DNA of 64,000 nucleotides from Bradymonas sp963697525 (lineage in GTDB: Bacteria; Myxococcota_A; Bradymonadia; Bradymonadales; Bradymonadaceae), in assembly GCA_963697525.1 (NCBI GenBank), contig OY969087.1, positions 4,402,001-4,466,000 on the forward strand, read 5' to 3'. Under the pieces are notes generated by a model, which saw only the letters and a program-made list of their open reading frames with translations, was not told where the DNA came from and made no database searches. Position numbers and translations under genes: made by a program. Positions 19,215 to 27,529 of this stretch are shown here, piece after piece (positions within the stretch are counted from its first letter, which is position 1; every line of letters begins with the position of its first letter).

Positions 19215-19597
19215 TGCCCCGACCCGGTGTTGGCGGAGTGTTTGGCGGGCGTCGATCGTTTTAGGTCGCGGCGCTTGTGCGTGCTGCCGACGTAGCGCGG
19301 CCGCGGCGTGTCCTTCTGCATCATCACCGCGCGGACCTCTCGGTGGATACAGCGAATGCGAAGTTCGGCTGTTTTTGCTAGAGGACTGTCGGGATATGCA
19401 TCGAGGAAGGCTTGATAACCGTCGAGCGCGGCGTCATAGTCGCCGTCGCGATAATGCGCCTCGGCATATTGGAATGCCTGGGTCTGGGTATGCTGCGGAT
19501 CTTCGCAGGCCGTACCCATGACCAACAGCGACACGCACAACGCGACGCAACTGAGCCAACGCCCAAAACGAGTCTGCCGAAAGATGGGAAACAACAT
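19211..19597 (-). CDS. Small TPR-type lipoprotein, first gene of the ABC exporter operon
   Basis: 128 residues. The signal RFGRWLSCVALCVSLLVMGTAC ends in a Cys near residue 30, likely lipidated. One or two TPR-like helices follow (AFQYAEAHYRDGDYDAALDGYQAFLDAYPDSPLA), similar to BamD/YbgF-type periplasmic assembly proteins. The C-terminus is basic and unstructured. The stop overlaps the permease start as ATGA, tying it to the exporter. The assigned ATG 19597 lies 14 nt inside the opposite-strand era gene start (19584), which is unusual. No later start would keep the signal peptide, so either the overlap is real or era begins further downstream. Confidence 0.7.
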   Translation of the reverse strand: MLFPIFRQTRFGRWLSCVALCVSLLVMGTACEDPQHTQTQAFQYAEAHYRDGDYDAALDGYQAFLDAYPDSPLAKTAELRIRCIHREVRAVMMQKDTPRPRYVGSTHKRRDLKRSTPAKHSANTGSGQ

Positions 19598-20600
19598 CGA
19601 AGAGCCGTTGAAAGACCGACACGACCAGCAGCAAGCTGCCGACGAACCGTCTGATGAAGCAGGTGATGAGGCCAGCGCATTCCACGCCGGCTTCGTGGCG
19701 CTCATCGGCCAGCCCAATGTGGGCAAGTCCACCCTGATGAACCGGATTCTGGGCGTCGATCTGGCGATCACCACCGCCAAACCGCAGACGACGCGCAACC
19801 GGATTCTAGGGGTGCGGACCTTCCCTGAAAAGGGCCAGATCTGTTTTGTGGACACCCCGGGCATCCATCGCTCCAAGAAAACGCTCAACCGGCGCATGGT
19901 CGCGACCGCCATCGACGCGATGCAAGAGGTCGACCTGATCTGCCACGTCATCGACGCTGCCGCCTACCTGGCGCAGGTCGAGCGGCTGGGCGAGGGCGAG
20001 GTGCCCGACTCGGAGGCGTTTATCCTCCAGAAGCTGCAGGGCGTCGACCAGCCGGTGTTTTTGATCCTCAACAAGGTCGACCTGGTCAAGCATAAGGAGC
20101 GCATGCTGCCGGCGATCGCCACGCTGGGCGAGCGCTACGACTTCGCCGAGATCGTGCCGGTGAGCGCGCGCGGCGGCGACAATATCCGCCGGCTGGTCGA
20201 GGTGCTCATCGAGCACCTGCCGGCCAACGGGACGCTGTTCCCCGAGGACATGCTCACCGACCAGGCCGAGCGGTTCATCGCCGCCGAGTTCGTGCGCGAG
20301 CAGGTCCTCGAGCAGACCCACGAAGAAGTCCCCTACAGCGTGGCCATCGAGATCGAGCGCTTCATCGACAACCGCGCCAAGAATATGCTCGAGATCTCGG
20401 CGATCATTCACGTCGAGCGCGACAGCCAAAAGGGCATCGTCATCGGCAAGGGCGGCAAGCGCCTCAAATCCATCGGCCGCGAGGCCCGCTCGCGCATGCA
20501 GGCCTTCTTCAACCGCAAGGTGTACCTGGAGACGTTTGTGCGCGTCGAGTCCGAGTGGAGCGAGAACCCGCGCGCTCTCGACCGCTTCGGCTACGAATAG
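19584..20600 (+). CDS. era: GTPase Era
   Basis: Essential GTPase that binds the 3' end of 16S rRNA and checks 30S assembly. The 338-residue product has G1 GQPNVGKS, a G2 region with TTAKPQTTRNRI, G3 DTPG, G4 NKVD and G5 SAR, followed by a C-terminal KH domain with the GKGG loop (VIGKGGKRLKSIG). Before the G domain lies an acidic, Gln/Glu-rich extension of about 33 residues that most Era proteins lack, and the true start could be later. ATG 19584 overlaps the opposite-strand TPR lipoprotein start by 14 nt. A palindromic repeat separates it from der. Confidence 0.95.
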   Translation: MGNNIEEPLKDRHDQQQAADEPSDEAGDEASAFHAGFVALIGQPNVGKSTLMNRILGVDLAITTAKPQTTRNRILGVRTFPEKGQICFVDTPGIHRSKKTLNRRMVATAIDAMQEVDLICHVIDAAAYLAQVERLGEGEVPDSEAFILQKLQGVDQPVFLILNKVDLVKHKERMLPAIATLGERYDFAEIVPVSARGGDNIRRLVEVLIEHLPANGTLFPEDMLTDQAERFIAAEFVREQVLEQTHEEVPYSVAIEIERFIDNRAKNMLEISAIIHVERDSQKGIVIGKGGKRLKSIGREARSRMQAFFNRKVYLETFVRVESEWSENPRALDRFGYE

Positions 20601-20638
20601 CCCCCTTTTGCAAAACCGCGTCACTGCGAACGACATAG

Positions 20639-20715
20639 TTCACCGCAAAGGCGCGAAGACGCAAAGGACTGCGTTTGTTTGGTTTTTCTTTGCGCCTCTG
20701 CGTCTTTGCGGTGAA
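20639..20715. repeat. Dispersed palindrome, family B, copy 1
   Basis: ACCGCAAAG (20642-20650) pairs with CTTTGCGGT (20704-20712), and partly matching GACGCAAAG / CTTTGCGCCTCTGCG segments extend the stem inward around a T-rich loop. It lies between era and der. A close copy is at 58641-58709. Similar CACCGCAAAG palindromes are scattered between genes in many bacteria. Confidence 0.8.
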
Positions 20716-20767
20716 AAACGCTGTTCGCAGTTTCCCGGCCCCCTGAACCCCCGGACCCCTGACCACC

Positions 20768-22084
20768 ATGAGCTTTCTAGTTGCTATCGTCGGCCGACCC
20801 AACGTCGGTAAGAGCCGCCTGTTCAACCGCATCACCGAGACCGGCGACGCGATCGTCCACGACTTCGAGGGCGTCACCCGTGACCGGCAGTACGCCGACG
20901 GGGAGTGGTATGACAAGCGCTACACGGTCATCGACACCGGCGGGTTCGTGCCCGAGGCCGAGGAGGGGATGCTTCGCCAGATGCGCAACCAGGCGCAGTT
21001 GGCGATGGACGAGGCCGATCTGATCATTTTCATGATGGACTCGCGCGCCGGGGTGTTGCCCGCCGACGGCGAGATCGCCGGGCTGCTTCGCCAGGCGACC
21101 AAGCCGGTGCTGTATGCGGTCAACAAGATCGACACGCCCAGCAACCCCGAGCAGCACCTGGGCGAGTTTTACGAGTTGGGCACCGACCTCTTTCCGATCA
21201 GCGCCGAGCACGGCCACGGCGTCAGCCAGCTGATGGACGCGGTGTGTGCGCGCATCCCCGAGGCGGCATCCGCCGAGGAGTACGAGCCGTTTGCGCGCAT
21301 CGCGGTGGTCGGAAAGCCCAACGCCGGCAAGTCCAGCACGATCAACGCCTTGCTCGGCGAGGAGCGTCTGTTGACCAGCGACCTGGCCGGCACCACTCGT
21401 GACGCCATCGACACCCGCATCCGCCGCGGCGACCAGGAGTACCTGGTCATCGACACGGCCGGGCTTCGGCGAAAAAAGAAGATCTCGCAGCGCCTCGAGG
21501 AGTACGCCGTCGTCCAGGCGATCAGCAGCATCGACCGCAGCGACGTCGTGCTGTTCGTCGTCGACGCCACCGAGGGTATCACCTGGCAGGACAAAAAGAT
21601 CGCCGACGTCATCGAAAACCGCGGCAAGGCGTGCATCATCGTGGTCAACAAGTGGGACCTGGTCGACAAGAACACCGCGACCGCCGGGGAGTACGTCCAC
21701 GCCATCCACCGAGAGATGCCCTTTATGAGCTTCGCGCCGGTGATGTTCATCAGCGCGCTCACCGGCCAGCGTGTCCACAAGATCCTCGACGAGGTCGACA
21801 AGGCCTTCGAGCAATTCACCGCCCGCGTTCCCACCAGCGAGGTCAACCGCTTCCTCGAGCACGCCTTGGCCGCCCACACGCCGCCGATGCACAAGGGGCG
21901 GCCGGTCAAGTTCTACTACGCCTCCCAGGTCGCCACGCGCCCGCCCACTTTTTTGTTCTCGGTCAACCGCCCCGACGGCGTCAAACCGTCGTATCGGCGC
22001 TATCTGGTCAATCGGCTGCGCGAGGCGTACGGCTTCGACGCCACGCCCATTAAGACGGTGTTGAGGGGTAGGGGACAGGAGTAG
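20768..22084 (+). CDS. der: GTPase Der (EngA), double G domain
   Basis: Essential 50S ribosome-assembly GTPase with two G domains in tandem. The 438-residue product has the first G1 GRPNVGKS near residue 9, DTGG and NKID, a second G1 GKPNAGKS near residue 182, DTAG and NKWD, and the C-terminal KH-like domain (PPMHKGRPVKFYYASQVATRPPTF). The length matches the family. In E. coli der follows yfgM and bamB; here homologues of those two lie about 4 kb downstream and separate from der, a partial conservation of that neighbourhood. ATG 20768 has no clear ribosome site. It converges closely with the symporter gene at 22121. Confidence 0.96.
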   Translation: MSFLVAIVGRPNVGKSRLFNRITETGDAIVHDFEGVTRDRQYADGEWYDKRYTVIDTGGFVPEAEEGMLRQMRNQAQLAMDEADLIIFMMDSRAGVLPADGEIAGLLRQATKPVLYAVNKIDTPSNPEQHLGEFYELGTDLFPISAEHGHGVSQLMDAVCARIPEAASAEEYEPFARIAVVGKPNAGKSSTINALLGEERLLTSDLAGTTRDAIDTRIRRGDQEYLVIDTAGLRRKKKISQRLEEYAVVQAISSIDRSDVVLFVVDATEGITWQDKKIADVIENRGKACIIVVNKWDLVDKNTATAGEYVHAIHREMPFMSFAPVMFISALTGQRVHKILDEVDKAFEQFTARVPTSEVNRFLEHALAAHTPPMHKGRPVKFYYASQVATRPPTFLFSVNRPDGVKPSYRRYLVNRLREAYGFDATPIKTVLRGRGQE

Positions 22085-22120
22085 GGCTCCGCGGGCAGCA
22101 AGCAGCCGCTGCGCTGAGGG

Positions 22121-23992
22121 CTATTCGTAGGTCTCGAACTTCCCAGCCTTGTAGGTCGTCCAGTAGTCGTCGAGCCGCTCGGCGACCTTGCCGCTCAAGA
22201 TGACCGCGCCCAGGATGTTGGGGAAGGCCATCGACAGCAGCATCAGGTCGGAGAAGTCCAGCACGTTGCCCAGGCTGGAGACCGAGCCGAGCACGATGAA
22301 CAGCAGGAAGATGACGCGGTAGGGCATCGACTGGTCGGCGCCGAAGAAGTTCGTCCAGCAACGCTCGCCGTAGTAGCTCCACGAAATCATCGTGCTGTAG
22401 GCGAACAGCACCACCGCCACCGACAAGATGATGGGGAAGAAGGCGATCTCGGAGCCGAACGCCCGGCTGGTCAGCGAGATGCCCTCCATGCCGATGGTCG
22501 TCTGGTCGGCGTACACGCCGGTGATGACGATGACGATGCCGGTCATGAAGCACACGATGATCGTGTCGATGAACGGGCCGAGCATGCCCACGATGCCCTC
22601 GCGCACGGGCTGGTCGGTCTTGGCCGCCGAGTGAGCGATGGGCGCCGAGCCGATGCCGGCCTCCGAGGAGAAGGCCGCGCGGCGAACGCCCTGGACGAAG
22701 ACGCCCACGAGCACGCCCCAGCCGGCTTTGAGGCTGAACGCATCCGACAGAATGATGTGCACGGCGCCGGGAAGCTTGTCGATGTTCATGAAGACCACCG
22801 CCAGGGCGGCGACGATGTAGATGGCGCACATCGCCGGCACGATCTTCTCGGCGACCTTGGCGATGCTCTTGATGCCGCCGATGATGACCAGGCCGACCAG
22901 CGCCGCCAGAATCAGCCCGTAGACCAATCCCTTGTCGTTTTTGCCGCCCTCGAACGGTTTGGGGTTGGTCACCGTGACGCCCTTGGGGGCCTTCCAGTCC
23001 TTGATGGAGCGGCCCTCGATGACGCCGGTCTGCATGACGGTGACGGCGCCGGCGGTGACGTTGTGGCGCACGTCCTTGGTGTTGGCGATGACCGGAATAT
23101 GGGCGACGTAGTTGGCGCCGTCTTTGGTCCAGTCGGCCGGGGTGATCTTGAAGACGTCGGATTTGACCACGTAGGTCTGCTCGTGGCCCTTCTCCTCGTC
23201 GGTGCGCGCGGGCACCTGGAAGCGCACGGCGGTGCGCGGCAGATCCCAGGTCTGCGGGCTGTCGGCCTCGAGCTCCACGCTTCCCTGGGCGGCGTGGCCG
23301 TCGAGCCAGGGCACGATATTGGTGATGGCGTGGAAGCTCTGGTTGGCCTGGAACATATTGCCGCCGCCAAACGACGCCCCGATGCACAGGATGCCGAAGA
23401 TGACGGCCATCGCCGTGCCCAGCGGCTTGAGCGAGGGGCTCAGATCGGCCAGCCCGTCGCGCAGGTAGACCATGGCGCCGCCGGTGACGTTGCCGTTTTT
23501 GTCGATGCGCCGGTACATCTGGCCGAGGGTGACCTCGGTGAACTTACTGGTCATGCCGAACAGCGAGGTGACCATCATCCAGAACACCGCACCCGGGCCG
23601 CCCAGGCTCACCGCGATGGCCACACCGGCGATATTGCCCAGGCCGACGGTCGCCGACAGCGCCGAACTCAGCGCCTGGAAGTGGGAGACCTCCCCGGGGT
23701 CGTCGGGGTTGTCGTATTGGCCGCGGAGGACGTGGATGGCGTGGAAGAAGCCGCGGAAGTTGATAAACTTGAAGCGCAGCGTAAAGAACAGCGCGCCGCC
23801 AAAGAGCACCATGACGACCAGGGGCATCTTGTCGAGCACCGGCACCGGCGGGCTCCAGAACAGCACCTTGCCCAGCGGGTCGACGATATAGCCGAACCAC
23901 TGGTCGATGGTGTGCTGGCCGGCGACGGCCGCGAGCACACCGATGATGATGACAAAGATGACCGGGATCGCGTATTTTTGCGCCTGCTTCAT
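22121..23992 (-). CDS. AGCS-family sodium:amino-acid symporter with an extra soluble domain
   Basis: 623 residues, longer than the usual 450-540. It has about 11 membrane segments and AGCS hallmarks: the GLGNIAGVAIAVSLGGPGAVFWMM stretch near 117-140, and SEAGIGSAPIAHSAA in the second half. Such proteins import alanine or glycine with Na+. Between residues about 232 and 352 sits a hydrophilic insert (starting GSVELEADSPQTW) containing several beta-rich stretches, flanked by membrane segments. Its placement suggests an extracytoplasmic domain. Start ATG 23992 was chosen because the upstream 23 residues look non-coding. It converges with der with only 36 nt between the stop codons. Confidence 0.9.
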   Translation of the reverse strand: MKQAQKYAIPVIFVIIIGVLAAVAGQHTIDQWFGYIVDPLGKVLFWSPPVPVLDKMPLVVMVLFGGALFFTLRFKFINFRGFFHAIHVLRGQYDNPDDPGEVSHFQALSSALSATVGLGNIAGVAIAVSLGGPGAVFWMMVTSLFGMTSKFTEVTLGQMYRRIDKNGNVTGGAMVYLRDGLADLSPSLKPLGTAMAVIFGILCIGASFGGGNMFQANQSFHAITNIVPWLDGHAAQGSVELEADSPQTWDLPRTAVRFQVPARTDEEKGHEQTYVVKSDVFKITPADWTKDGANYVAHIPVIANTKDVRHNVTAGAVTVMQTGVIEGRSIKDWKAPKGVTVTNPKPFEGGKNDKGLVYGLILAALVGLVIIGGIKSIAKVAEKIVPAMCAIYIVAALAVVFMNIDKLPGAVHIILSDAFSLKAGWGVLVGVFVQGVRRAAFSSEAGIGSAPIAHSAAKTDQPVREGIVGMLGPFIDTIIVCFMTGIVIVITGVYADQTTIGMEGISLTSRAFGSEIAFFPIILSVAVVLFAYSTMISWSYYGERCWTNFFGADQSMPYRVIFLLFIVLGSVSSLGNVLDFSDLMLLSMAFPNILGAVILSGKVAERLDDYWTTYKAGKFETYE

Positions 23993-24127
23993 GTCGCTGA
24001 CTGCGTCTCGAAGATGGAAAAGCCGTCGGAATGACTGACCCCCGAGAGGGGGCAACATCATGCGAACAGCTCGAAATTCCTTTAGAACTCGCAGAGTGAT
24101 ACCACTGCGCGCGCCGTTTCAGCAAGC

Positions 24128-24700
24128 CTACAGCCGGAAGTGGTAGGTGAGGTTGGCGCCCAGCGTCGAGTAGATGGGGAACCGATCGGGATGGGTCATG
24201 GGGGCGTGCAGCTCGATCATGGCGCCCGCCGAGCAGTTGCGGCTGTAGCGCCAGTCCAGGCCGATGGACAGCTTGGCGCCCACCTGCGGCCCCTGAGCGC
24301 CGGTGGAATCCGGGGGGCCCTGGGGGAAGTCCTCGAAGGACAGGCCGAGGTAGGGGACGTATTGAAAGACGTCGAGGTTGTAGCGAAACCCGGCGAACAG
24401 CCCCAGGATCTCGGCCGACGGGGCGTCGCCGCTCGCAAATTGGTAGCTGGCGTCCACGCCGCCGAGGATGCTCCAAAAATCGGTGATGCCGGCGAGCACC
24501 CCAATCTGGCCGCCGGGCCCCCACTGGCCGCTGTCGCCCACGGCGTTGGCGTTGGCGAGCATCAGTTGGCCCCAAACCTGTGCCTCGCCCTCGGAGGCGG
24601 CGGCCGGGCGCGCACACAACAGCAGGCACGTCGCGACACAGGCGCCGGCCAGGGCCAGGCGGCGGAAAGCAGCAGCAAATGGAATGGTCATGGAGGACAT
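24128..24700 (-). CDS. Small outer-membrane beta-barrel-like protein
   Basis: 190 residues. The N-terminal signal FRRLALAGACVATCLLLCARPAAASE has a cleavable look (AAA-S). The rest alternates aromatic and Gly-rich strands (QVWGQLMLANANAVG, SILGGVDASYQFASG, RYNLDVFQYVPYLGLSF) and ends with a C-terminal aromatic strand (TLGANLTYHFRL), the classic signature for outer-membrane insertion. The function is unknown. It resembles 8-stranded OmpA/OmpW-like barrels in length. ATG 24700 and ATG 24691 are both possible; neither has a clear ribosome site. Stop TAG at 24128-24130. It diverges from the YfgM-like gene. Confidence 0.75.
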   Translation of the reverse strand: MSSMTIPFAAAFRRLALAGACVATCLLLCARPAAASEGEAQVWGQLMLANANAVGDSGQWGPGGQIGVLAGITDFWSILGGVDASYQFASGDAPSAEILGLFAGFRYNLDVFQYVPYLGLSFEDFPQGPPDSTGAQGPQVGAKLSIGLDWRYSRNCSAGAMIELHAPMTHPDRFPIYSTLGANLTYHFRL

Positions 24701-24895
24701 CGAGTTAAGGTTCTTGAAAAATGCAGCGCCACCGCGTTGGTTGACACTCTGTGGTGGCAACAATATAGTCCGCGACTTGCTGGCCGGGCGGAATTTCGCC
24801 GGGCGCCGGCGCGACTTTCGAGGCGACGATTCCAGCCCGCGACAGGCCCGTATGGCCGCATCATCCGGGAATGGCGCAAGGTAAGGAGATAGCAG

Positions 24896-25681
24896 ATGGC
24901 AATGAAGATTCGCAAACGTGGCGGCGGCAAGGCCGACCCTGAGGCCCCCGAGGCCCAGAACGGCGCCGCCGTGCCCGATTCCGACCCGGTTCTGGAGGCG
25001 ACGCTGCGCGGCGCGTCCTGGCTGGAGGACAACCGCAATCTGGTGCTCGCCGGGGTGATCGCGGTGATCGTGGCCGGCGTCGGCGTGTGGATCGGCTCGG
25101 GCTATATGGACAGCCAGGCCGTGCAGGCGTCGTCGACCCTGAGCCCGGCGCTGTGGGACTACGACGTCATCACCAAAGACTCGCCGGCGATGAAGCAGAT
25201 CGAGAAGAGCGAGGTCGTCGACCCGCCCAAGCATACCTACGCAACCGACAAGGCGCGTTGGGAGGCGATCTACAAGCAGGCCGGCGACTCGTTGTCCAAG
25301 CACAAGTCCGGCCCGCTGGCCCAGAGCGCGCGGCTGACCAAAGCGGCCGCGGCGATGCGCCTCAAAAAATACGACGATGCCACCAAGCTGTACGAGGCCT
25401 ACCTCAGCGGTAAGACCGACAAGGCCATGCTGCCGTTCGTCTACCTGGGGCTGGCGACGGCCTACGGCGCCAAGGGCAAGGTCGACAAGGCCGTGGCCAA
25501 CTACGATAAGCTCGTCAAGCAGGACGACTCCTACGAGGGCCTGGCGATGTACCAGAAAGCCCAGGTCTACGAGGCCGCCGGCAAGAAGGACAAGGCCAAG
25601 GAGCTGTACCACGAGATCATCGAGTCGCATCCGAAGACGCCGTACCGCGACGATATCGAACGACGATTGGCGCTCCTCTGA
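24896..25681 (+). CDS. Membrane-anchored TPR protein, YfgM-like
   Basis: 261 residues: a charged cytosolic N-terminus, one transmembrane segment (LVLAGVIAVIVAGVGVWIGSGY, about 49-70) and a periplasmic TPR domain (AARLKKYDDATKLYEAYLSG, VYLGLATAYGAKGKVDKAVANYDKLV, QKAQVYEAAGKKDKAKELY). This architecture matches YfgM, a SecYEG-associated periplasmic chaperone factor in E. coli. The next gene is BamB-like, the same order as the E. coli yfgM-bamB-der cluster. AAGGAG (24883-24888) lies 7 nt before ATG 24896. Identification rests on architecture and neighbours, as sequence similarity was not tested. Confidence 0.8.
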   Translation: MAMKIRKRGGGKADPEAPEAQNGAAVPDSDPVLEATLRGASWLEDNRNLVLAGVIAVIVAGVGVWIGSGYMDSQAVQASSTLSPALWDYDVITKDSPAMKQIEKSEVVDPPKHTYATDKARWEAIYKQAGDSLSKHKSGPLAQSARLTKAAAAMRLKKYDDATKLYEAYLSGKTDKAMLPFVYLGLATAYGAKGKVDKAVANYDKLVKQDDSYEGLAMYQKAQVYEAAGKKDKAKELYHEIIESHPKTPYRDDIERRLALL

Positions 25682-25696
25682 TTTTTTGGCTCCACG

Positions 25697-26872
25697 ATGC
25701 CATTTTGCTCACGCTTTCGTCTTGGCTGGTTGTTGTTTGTTGGATGTAGCGCCACGCTGCTGAGCGGCGCGCTGGCTGGCTGTGCGAGCAGCTCGCCTGC
25801 CTCCAACAAGGGCCCCTATGATGTCGAGGCGTTCGCCACGCGCCCGCACCTCGACATCAATTGGCGCCGCGCGCTCGATCCGCCCGAGATGTGGGCGTAC
25901 AAGCCGCGCCAATACGCCACGCCGCTGTACCGCGCGGCGACCGACGAACTGTTCGTGGGCACCGACTCCGGTCGGCTGTTCAAGGTGCGCGCCGGTGACG
26001 GCAAGGTTCTGTGGCAGACCAAGCTCAACGGACCCATCCACGCCCGGCCGACCTTCGGCGACGCCCGGGTGTACGTGGGCACGCTCAACGGGCGCTTCTA
26101 CGCGCTCGACGAGGCCAGCGGCAAGGTCGTCTGGAGCACCAAGCTCGACGGCTCGGTCGAGTCACGCGCCGCGTTTGCCCAGGGGCGCGTCTTCTACACC
26201 ACCAGCAACGACCTGCTTGTGGCCGCCGACGCAGCCACCGGCAAGCAGTTATGGACCTTCAAGCGCTCGACTCCCGAGTATTTCACCATCAAAGAGACCG
26301 GCAAGCCGGTGGTCCGAAAGGGCGTCGTGTACTGCGGCTTTTCCGACGGAGTGCTCGCCGCGCTCCAGCTCGACACCGGCGAGTTGGTGTGGAAGAGCGA
26401 CCTGAGCGGCAGCAAGACGGAGTTTACCGACGTCGACGACGTGCCCATCGTCGCCGGCTCGCGCATCTACGCCGCGTCCTACGACGGCGGCATGTACGCC
26501 ATCGACCGCAACAGCGGCGAGAAGATCTGGCATAGGGATATCACTGGCATCACCGACTACATCTACGGCGAAGACTCGCTGTACGTGGCGACCGCCAACG
26601 GCCATGTGGTCTCGCTGGGCGCCGACGAGGGCAAGCCCGGTTGGAGCTTTCGCTTCAAGAATCACTCGCCGGTCTCCATGGCCGCCACGCGGCTGTACCT
26701 ATTCGTGTCCACCGCCGGTGGACCGATGTACGTGCTCGACCGGCTCACTGGCCGTCCGCTGATGAACTGGAACCCCTCCGACGGGTTCGACACCCGCATC
26801 GTCCTGGGCAAGACCTCTGGCTACGCGTTGTCCAACGGTGGCTATCTGTATGGCTTCGACGTCGCCTTCTGA
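25697..26872 (+). CDS. BamB-like outer-membrane lipoprotein, PQQ-type beta-propeller
   Basis: 391 residues. A signal with lipobox LAGC (about Cys 28) targets it to the outer membrane. A beta-propeller of PQQ-like blades then fills the rest, each ending in a GxVxW-type turn: GDGKVLWQTKLNGPI, ASGKVVWSTKLDGSV, DTGELVWKSDL, NSGEKIWHRDI. BamB scaffolds the BAM complex that folds outer-membrane beta-barrels. It begins 15 nt after the YfgM-like gene, so the two form an operon. It converges with trmB 12 nt beyond its stop. A PQQ-propeller of other function is the main alternative, but the lipoprotein signal and neighbour support BamB. Confidence 0.85.
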   Translation: MPFCSRFRLGWLLFVGCSATLLSGALAGCASSSPASNKGPYDVEAFATRPHLDINWRRALDPPEMWAYKPRQYATPLYRAATDELFVGTDSGRLFKVRAGDGKVLWQTKLNGPIHARPTFGDARVYVGTLNGRFYALDEASGKVVWSTKLDGSVESRAAFAQGRVFYTTSNDLLVAADAATGKQLWTFKRSTPEYFTIKETGKPVVRKGVVYCGFSDGVLAALQLDTGELVWKSDLSGSKTEFTDVDDVPIVAGSRIYAASYDGGMYAIDRNSGEKIWHRDITGITDYIYGEDSLYVATANGHVVSLGADEGKPGWSFRFKNHSPVSMAATRLYLFVSTAGGPMYVLDRLTGRPLMNWNPSDGFDTRIVLGKTSGYALSNGGYLYGFDVAF

Positions 26873-26884
26873 CCAACAAGCCGA

Positions 26885-27499
26885 TCAAATGCGCTCGTAA
26901 TACAACGTGTGGACGGGGATCCCGTTCGAGATGACGTGGCGCTCGCGGGTGCTTCGCGGAAACGGCTCGATCGGATAGTCGAAGACGTCGACCGGCTCGA
27001 AGGCCGGGTGGGCGGCCAGCGTCTCGCGCATGTCGTCGGCGAACGGGCCGACGTCGGTGCGGATCCACAGCTTGCCGCCACAGGCCATCTTCTGGGCGAG
27101 CAGGTCCAGAAACGCCGGCTGAATGACGCGGCGTTTGCGGTGGCGTTTCTTCCACCACGGGTCGGGGAAGAGCAGGAACAACTCGGCCAATTGGCCGTCA
27201 TCGATGACCAGCGGAAGTACGTGGTTGGCGTCGGCGGCGAGGACGTCGGCGTTGTCGACGCCGTCACGTTTCAGCCGCGAGCGCGCGTTTTTGGCCAGGC
27301 TCGACCACTCCACGCCCAGGTAATAGCGCTCCGGATGGCGCCCGGCGAGCTCGCTCGAGAACCGGCCGCGGTTGCTGCCGATTTCCATGCTCACCTGCGC
27401 GGGCAGATGGGCCTGGCGGGCGTAGGCGCGCACCCGCTCGAGCTCGGCGGCCTGGTACTCCTCGGTATATTTGTCGAAACGGTAGTCGGGATTGGGCAC
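26885..27499 (-). CDS. trmB: tRNA (guanine-N7-)-methyltransferase
   Basis: Methylates N7 of G46 in tRNA variable loops using SAM. 204 residues with the SAM-binding motif SMEIGSNRGRF near residue 36-46 and the TrmB signature FPDPWWKKRHRKRR in mid-protein, in which the Asp and Trp-Lys-Lys positions recognise the substrate in the family. The first codon is GTG (27497-27499). No ATG lies upstream in frame, and the next Met is inside the SAM motif, so GTG is likely, although no Shine-Dalgarno is seen. It follows the MBL-fold gene by 30 nt and is probably co-transcribed. Confidence 0.92.
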   Translation of the reverse strand: MPNPDYRFDKYTEEYQAAELERVRAYARQAHLPAQVSMEIGSNRGRFSSELAGRHPERYYLGVEWSSLAKNARSRLKRDGVDNADVLAADANHVLPLVIDDGQLAELFLLFPDPWWKKRHRKRRVIQPAFLDLLAQKMACGGKLWIRTDVGPFADDMRETLAAHPAFEPVDVFDYPIEPFPRSTRERHVISNGIPVHTLYYERI

Positions 27500-27529
27500 G
27501 GGTTTTGTGGGGCGGGCGCAGGGTGCGGC

